Source: Paragonimus westermani (Eukaryota; Platyhelminthes; Trematoda; Plagiorchiida; Troglotrematidae). Taken from it: DNA of 64,000 bases. Under the pieces are notes generated by a model that saw nothing but the letters and a program-made list of their open reading frames with translations, had not been told where the DNA came from and made no database searches. A program made the translations under genes and the position numbers. Shown in pieces: positions 60,169 to 64,000 of this stretch (its first letter is position 1; the number at the start of each line of letters is the position of its first letter). The DNA lies in the NCBI GenBank assembly GCA_008508345.1, contig QNGE01000879.1, forward strand, positions 110,377-174,376, read 5' to 3'.

Positions 60169-61454
60169 CTTCACAAAGAGGAGATTACGGTAACAGCACC
60201 AAATAATGTTGGATCACCAAAGTGTGCTGTTAAAAAGGCTTTTGCGAGCGTAGTTCACGACGGCCTAAACTTTCCGTTACTTAGGTGTACCCAGGGTTCA
60301 GAAGTGGGTTCAAGGATAGAAGGCAAGCAACCGGTACAACACCCAACGTTCTTACCCTCCGAGAAGATTTTCATTGACGAATGAACCTGCGTCTGTTGAG
60401 TCAACCTATATTTTCGGTTTTAGACATCGTGCAAAGGGATCTGATATCGGTCACGTATTCTGAAGGTTGTAAAGCACGTCATATTAAGGGTTGATGGGGG
60501 TGTATTCAATATGGAACAGAAAAAAAATCACTTTCGACAGGAAAGGAGAAATCGCAAATTTGAGGGTCACCGTCGTTACAATCAGCAACTAACGCCTTAC
60601 AGACAAGTTACAAGTGAAACGAAAGGTGAATATCCAGGAGAGCACTCTGCGGTTGCGCCGAGGGATGTGGACTGTGTCACTGGCGTGGAAATGTGTTATC
60701 ACCTGACACAGATGATTGCCACCGGTTAGTTATTGGACAGCGATATGATTAAAAATACGATTAGCTGGCTTCATTGAACACCACAAAAGGAATTTAAACG
60801 AAACTCCATCAATCACGAACGGATTCAGCTTCCAGTATATTAGCTACTATCTGCATTGACTAATGTGCTTCTCACAGGGAACTTTATGGTTGGATGCTTC
60901 AGTCAACCGGTCGTCAGCCTCGCGAGCATCATATGCCACAATTTAGACAGTGATTTTGAATTTCATCTCCATTTTAAGAACATTCCACAATCGATTTATT
61001 ATTACAACGTGATGTGCAGTCGTACTTGCGACTGTCTGCCAATCGCTTTTTACCTCATTAGCATTTTCAATCAAACCTGTTCGTTTTGCAGGGATTGTTC
61101 CTGGTGAAGAAACGAGTGCAAGAATAGGAAATATTTTTGTCCGCTATAAACCTACTAGTCTACAGAAGATTTTATGTGTCGACTTTCACGGATGGTAATT
61201 ATGTATACGATGACTATGGGGAACATGCTACAAACGTATACAGTGCAAAACAATCAGAATAGTAAACGTACAATCCCATAAAATAACAAACCTTTTGAGT
61301 GCCTGGATTCAACCGCTCCTGGCCTCGGTGCCTCATGTTCACATCGTGGTCCATAGTACGGCATAAAACAACTGTTCAAGAGAGTACAGGGATAAACAGT
61401 GAGTTACCTTGGATGTAAAAAAGTATTGATTGGAAGAGACCTAATTACGGAAAA

Positions 61455-61860
61455 TCAGGACTTGGACTGGATTCGAACTAGCAACAGAAAAACCATGTCC
61501 AATCATGGCAAGCAGCTTACCAGCTAAGCTGCAACGCTACATCAAATGCTCAAAAATGTTAGATTTGGATCTATTTACCTACACGACTAACTGTGTTATA
61601 TGGAATCCGCCAAGTGATTCAGCGGATCGGCTGCTCAAACAGGCAGCACTCGAGGGCGATGTTGTTCGGTTCCATCGTGAACTTATCAAGAAATCCTGCT
61701 TGGGTAGTCGATCTGCTGGATCATTTGGTAGATTCCATGTAAAACGGTTAGTTGTGTAGGTAACTACGTCCGAATGTGAAATTTGTGAGCTTTCAGCGCA
61801 GTTTCGAAGCCTAACCGCCAAGGCGTTCGCCGCGTCTCCGCACAGTGATCATGTTGCTGG
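61455..61860. repeat. Fold-back element with tRNA-like ends (SINE family T, copy 4)
   Basis: The left arm (61455-61640) is the inverted copy of the right arm (61690-61860). TTACCTACACGACTAAC at 61575 pairs with TTAGTTGTGTAGGTAA ending at 61763. GGAATCCGCCAAGTGATTCA pairs with the ATCATTTGGTAGATTCC region. Both outer ends are tRNA-like: on minus GCTTAGCTGGTAAGCTGCTT ... AGTTCGAATCCAGTCC at 61545-61460, on plus a more decayed head at 61795-61855. A unique centre of about 50 bp (CGATGTTGTTCGGTTCCATC) lies between. Confidence 0.68.
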
Positions 61861-61984
61861 CACAAATGCAGTGGAAACCTACATTTCTCAAATCTGTCCA
61901 ATCACGTACCAGTGAAACAAACTGTTGCTACTACCGCAAAATATTAGCAAGTAGTATGACTGATTTGATTATGAAGCGAATATG

Positions 61985-62100
61985 AACAGTTTCGGGTTCC
62001 TACTAAATTAGAGCCAGCAACGGAAAAACACGTCTTCCCATGGTAAGTACCCTACCAGCTGAGCTGTGATACCACTCTCAGAGCCATAGTATGTTGAATT
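61985..62100 (-). repeat. SINE family T, copy 5 (head only)
   Basis: On minus: GGTATCACAGCTCAGCTGGT, then AGGGTACTTACCATGGGAAG, then TTGCTGGCTC of the T arm. The tRNA-like head is recognisable but the B box is damaged, and the body was not found. Confidence 0.6.
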
Positions 62101-62109
62101 GCGACTGCT

Positions 62110-63690
62110 TTCACCAGTTACCCCATTCCGTGCTCTGTGTCCACCAAATCGTTTAGGATCTGCGAAAGCATGACAAGACTATCTCGAACATCCAGTAAGG
62201 GCATCTACTAACGCATTTACTGAACATCAGAGCAGTTTTTCAATGTAACGATCATGCAACCGGAATAGCTCTCCATTAAAATTTTATGAGATATTCGACG
62301 TACAGATAGTCAGCGAGAAGACAAACTTTGAAGAAAATCAGCACGATTTTTCTTACAGTTACTACACGTACTGAGTTACAAATAAGGTAAACGCGGGATC
62401 GAAAACCAAAACTTTGAGAAGCTTGAAGCTAGTTGCGTTTGGGAAACGGGAAAACAGGTTCAGTTAGCATCGTGTCATTTGTACGTTGATCATTATTCTA
62501 ACCCGCATTTGCTTGGGACATAGTGACATTCCGCATACACCGAATGCACACGCATGTGAGATACGACGAATGCAAGAGAAAAACAACTAAATGAGTAGGT
62601 GTACTCTGTAAACATAATGGTGACCGGGAAAATAAACAGTCCAAATCCGTATTTTGCTACGCTCATCAGAAAGTGACTATCTCAGCTCGCAGTCTACGGA
62701 GGAAAGGCGTTATGTTGCAATCTGAAATATCTTAGCATCTAGACAACTGTTGCCGTGGGTTGTAATGCGATGGCAGACACTGTTGTTTAGTGCTACAAGC
62801 TCATGGTCTTCATGGAAACGATCAATTAAAGGGTGTTAATTTATATTGAGAAATGTAAATTATTTCGTATTTTGTAACGCAACCGTCTTAATTAGTGCAA
62901 ACTGGCTGTCCAAGAAAGACTGTTTCTGCTCAGGCTGATGCGTGCGAAGAAGATACTCATCATTTGTATTAACCCATCGTCACAAATGAGACTGGCAGAA
63001 GTGATGGCCAGGTGAATGAGTGCTTCGGTCTGCAACCTGAAGGACTGTCGATTAGAATGTACTCTGGTCAACTCTTAATTGCTAAGTCCAGACACGCACT
63101 AGCTTGGTATTGTACAGTCCGTTTAAATGCAAGCATTACGAACTCCCAGATTTACCATGCCCCTATGGCCATAGCCAGTGAAAACCGAGTATCCTGGAGG
63201 AAATTCGTACATCCACACTGATATGACGCTTAGAGTACAGTTGACTGAGTACATGCACAGTGCCAACTGGCCATACAACAATTGAAAAATGGACAAGACA
63301 CGATGGCAACGATCTTAGTTGCCCTTCCTGCTTGAACAAATGTTTTGGCTCGGAACACTGAAGTTGCTGACTTCCATTATTTTCATAACACGAATCAACT
63401 CAGAACCAAGCACAACAAAGCTTGTTAAAATGGAGTTACAAGAGACGTATAAATATCAATCAAACTGGAGGCATGATTGACACTAGAAACTGTATTCCAT
63501 TCCTCACCACTTGGTTTGCCGAGAGGTTTGCTCAAAGTTAATTATCATTCTGGATATTCAGTTCATTTACAAGCAACAGCAAAGAGCAATATTACAGACA
63601 TTGGGTTAGATCTAATTTGATTATTTACGTTAACGCTAGCGGACAATTGCACATTTTTGGACATCCTTGCATGCCACATGTGTCCGCAAA
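62110..63690. other. No supportable gene
   Basis: One 69-codon plus frame (63012-63221) without supporting signals. Probably 3' flank or intron of the gene that starts near the window end. Confidence 0.35.
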
Positions 63691-63703
63691 ATAACTTCCA
63701 CAT

Positions 63704-63928
63704 TCACTGCAGATCTGTTGGGTTGTTTCTGAATGAGTAGTGAATAAATGCGTAGTTGTCAACTATCCAGGCTTCTCTTTTGGTTAAGCTAATTAACTGT
63801 CGTTTCAACCTGAATACGGAGCTATGAGTGCTGAACAGCACGTACGCTCGCGAATTCCGGTCGGCGACTGTGAAATCAATGAAGTAAAAAGCCAATAGTA
63901 GCATGTAAGATGTCTTGCGCAATGACAT
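63704..63928 (-). CDS. Small secreted protein or peptide precursor (candidate), 5' end of a gene
   Basis: A 74-codon ATG-to-TGA minus frame. Residues 1-22 (MSLRKTSYMLLLAFYFIDFT, then VA) form a classic signal peptide: basic N-region, hydrophobic core, small residue before a likely cleavage at VA|DRN. The mature part has two Lys-Arg pairs (VFRLKRQLISLTKREAW), as in prohormones cut at dibasic sites, but no glycine before them for amidation. A TATA-like box lies 45 nt upstream of the ATG. An internal donor (TTCAG|GTTGAA) could instead make this a first exon. No homology is recognised. Confidence 0.5.
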   Translation of the reverse strand: MSLRKTSYMLLLAFYFIDFTVADRNSRAYVLFSTHSSVFRLKRQLISLTKREAWIVDNYAFIHYSFRNNPTDLQ

Positions 63929-63972
63929 TTCGTTCGCATCTCATCGGTTACTTTTGCGAAATTAACATACAC

Positions 63973-63980
63973 TTTATATA
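63973..63980 (-). promoter_or_regulatory. TATA-like box upstream of the secreted ORF
   Basis: TATATAAA on minus, about 45 nt before the ATG at 63926-63928. Transcription from the usual distance would give a short 5' UTR of about 15-20 nt. This is plausible but unproven in AT-rich DNA. Confidence 0.4.
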
Positions 63981-64000
63981 GTTAAGGGGCAAGCAGCTAG

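Noticed and set aside
61505..61821. Overlapping ORFs with matching ...RLPKQ... peptides on both strands
   Set aside because: They are translations of the two arms of one palindromic SINE; the similar ones at 13917-14364 have the same cause.
1..64000. CRISPR arrays, bacterial operons, riboswitches, rRNA genes
   Set aside because: No regularly spaced repeats with unique spacers, no tightly packed same-strand genes and no rRNA sequence; the window is eukaryotic.

Overview
The window looks like nuclear DNA of a flatworm, most likely a digenean trematode. It is AT-rich, has very little obvious coding sequence, and is full of decayed retroelements of kinds known from trematodes: Penelope-like elements, an RTE-type LINE, a Ty3/gypsy element and tRNA-headed SINEs. 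It contains no bacterial operon, rRNA operon, CRISPR array or intact standard tRNA gene. The species cannot be named from this sequence alone.

Layout. 0.65-3 kb: a SINE and a decayed Penelope-like element (PLE), both on minus. 3.2-4.0 kb (minus): the last two exons of a host gene with a poly(A) signal. 4-8.4 kb: nothing I can support. 8.6-13.6 kb: an RTE-like LINE on plus, split by a minus-strand PLE. The PLE is flanked by two ~136-bp direct repeats (pseudo-LTRs), each with a hammerhead-ribozyme-like core on the PLE sense strand. 14.0-14.4 kb: a fold-back element with tRNA-like ends. 15.2-16.9 kb: two more PLE pieces on opposite strands. 17.2-20 kb (minus): a Ty3/gypsy relic with gag zinc knuckle, RT, RNase H and an internally deleted integrase. 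21-33 kb: isolated candidate exons and SINE copies. 35.6-44.1 kb (minus): best host gene model, a transmembrane exon joined in phase to a cytoplasmic-tail exon and a terminal exon. 39 kb: another fold-back element, inside that gene's long intron. 48.9-55 kb: two inverted arms of about 780 bp that looked identical wherever compared, enclosing a fourth PLE relic, a 48-bp triplication and a candidate exon. 58-60 kb: further candidate exons. 61.4-62.1 kb: clustered tRNA-headed fold-back SINEs. 63.7-64 kb (minus): a TATA-like box followed closely by a small ORF with a signal peptide.

Host exons were called by eye from open frame, splice signals and phase compatibility. Protein families were assigned only to the mobile elements. 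The most distinctive biology is the repertoire of structured mobile DNA: ribozyme-bearing PLE repeats, a PLE nested in a LINE, several palindromic elements, and a large inverted repeat whose central part looks homogenised while its edges have diverged.
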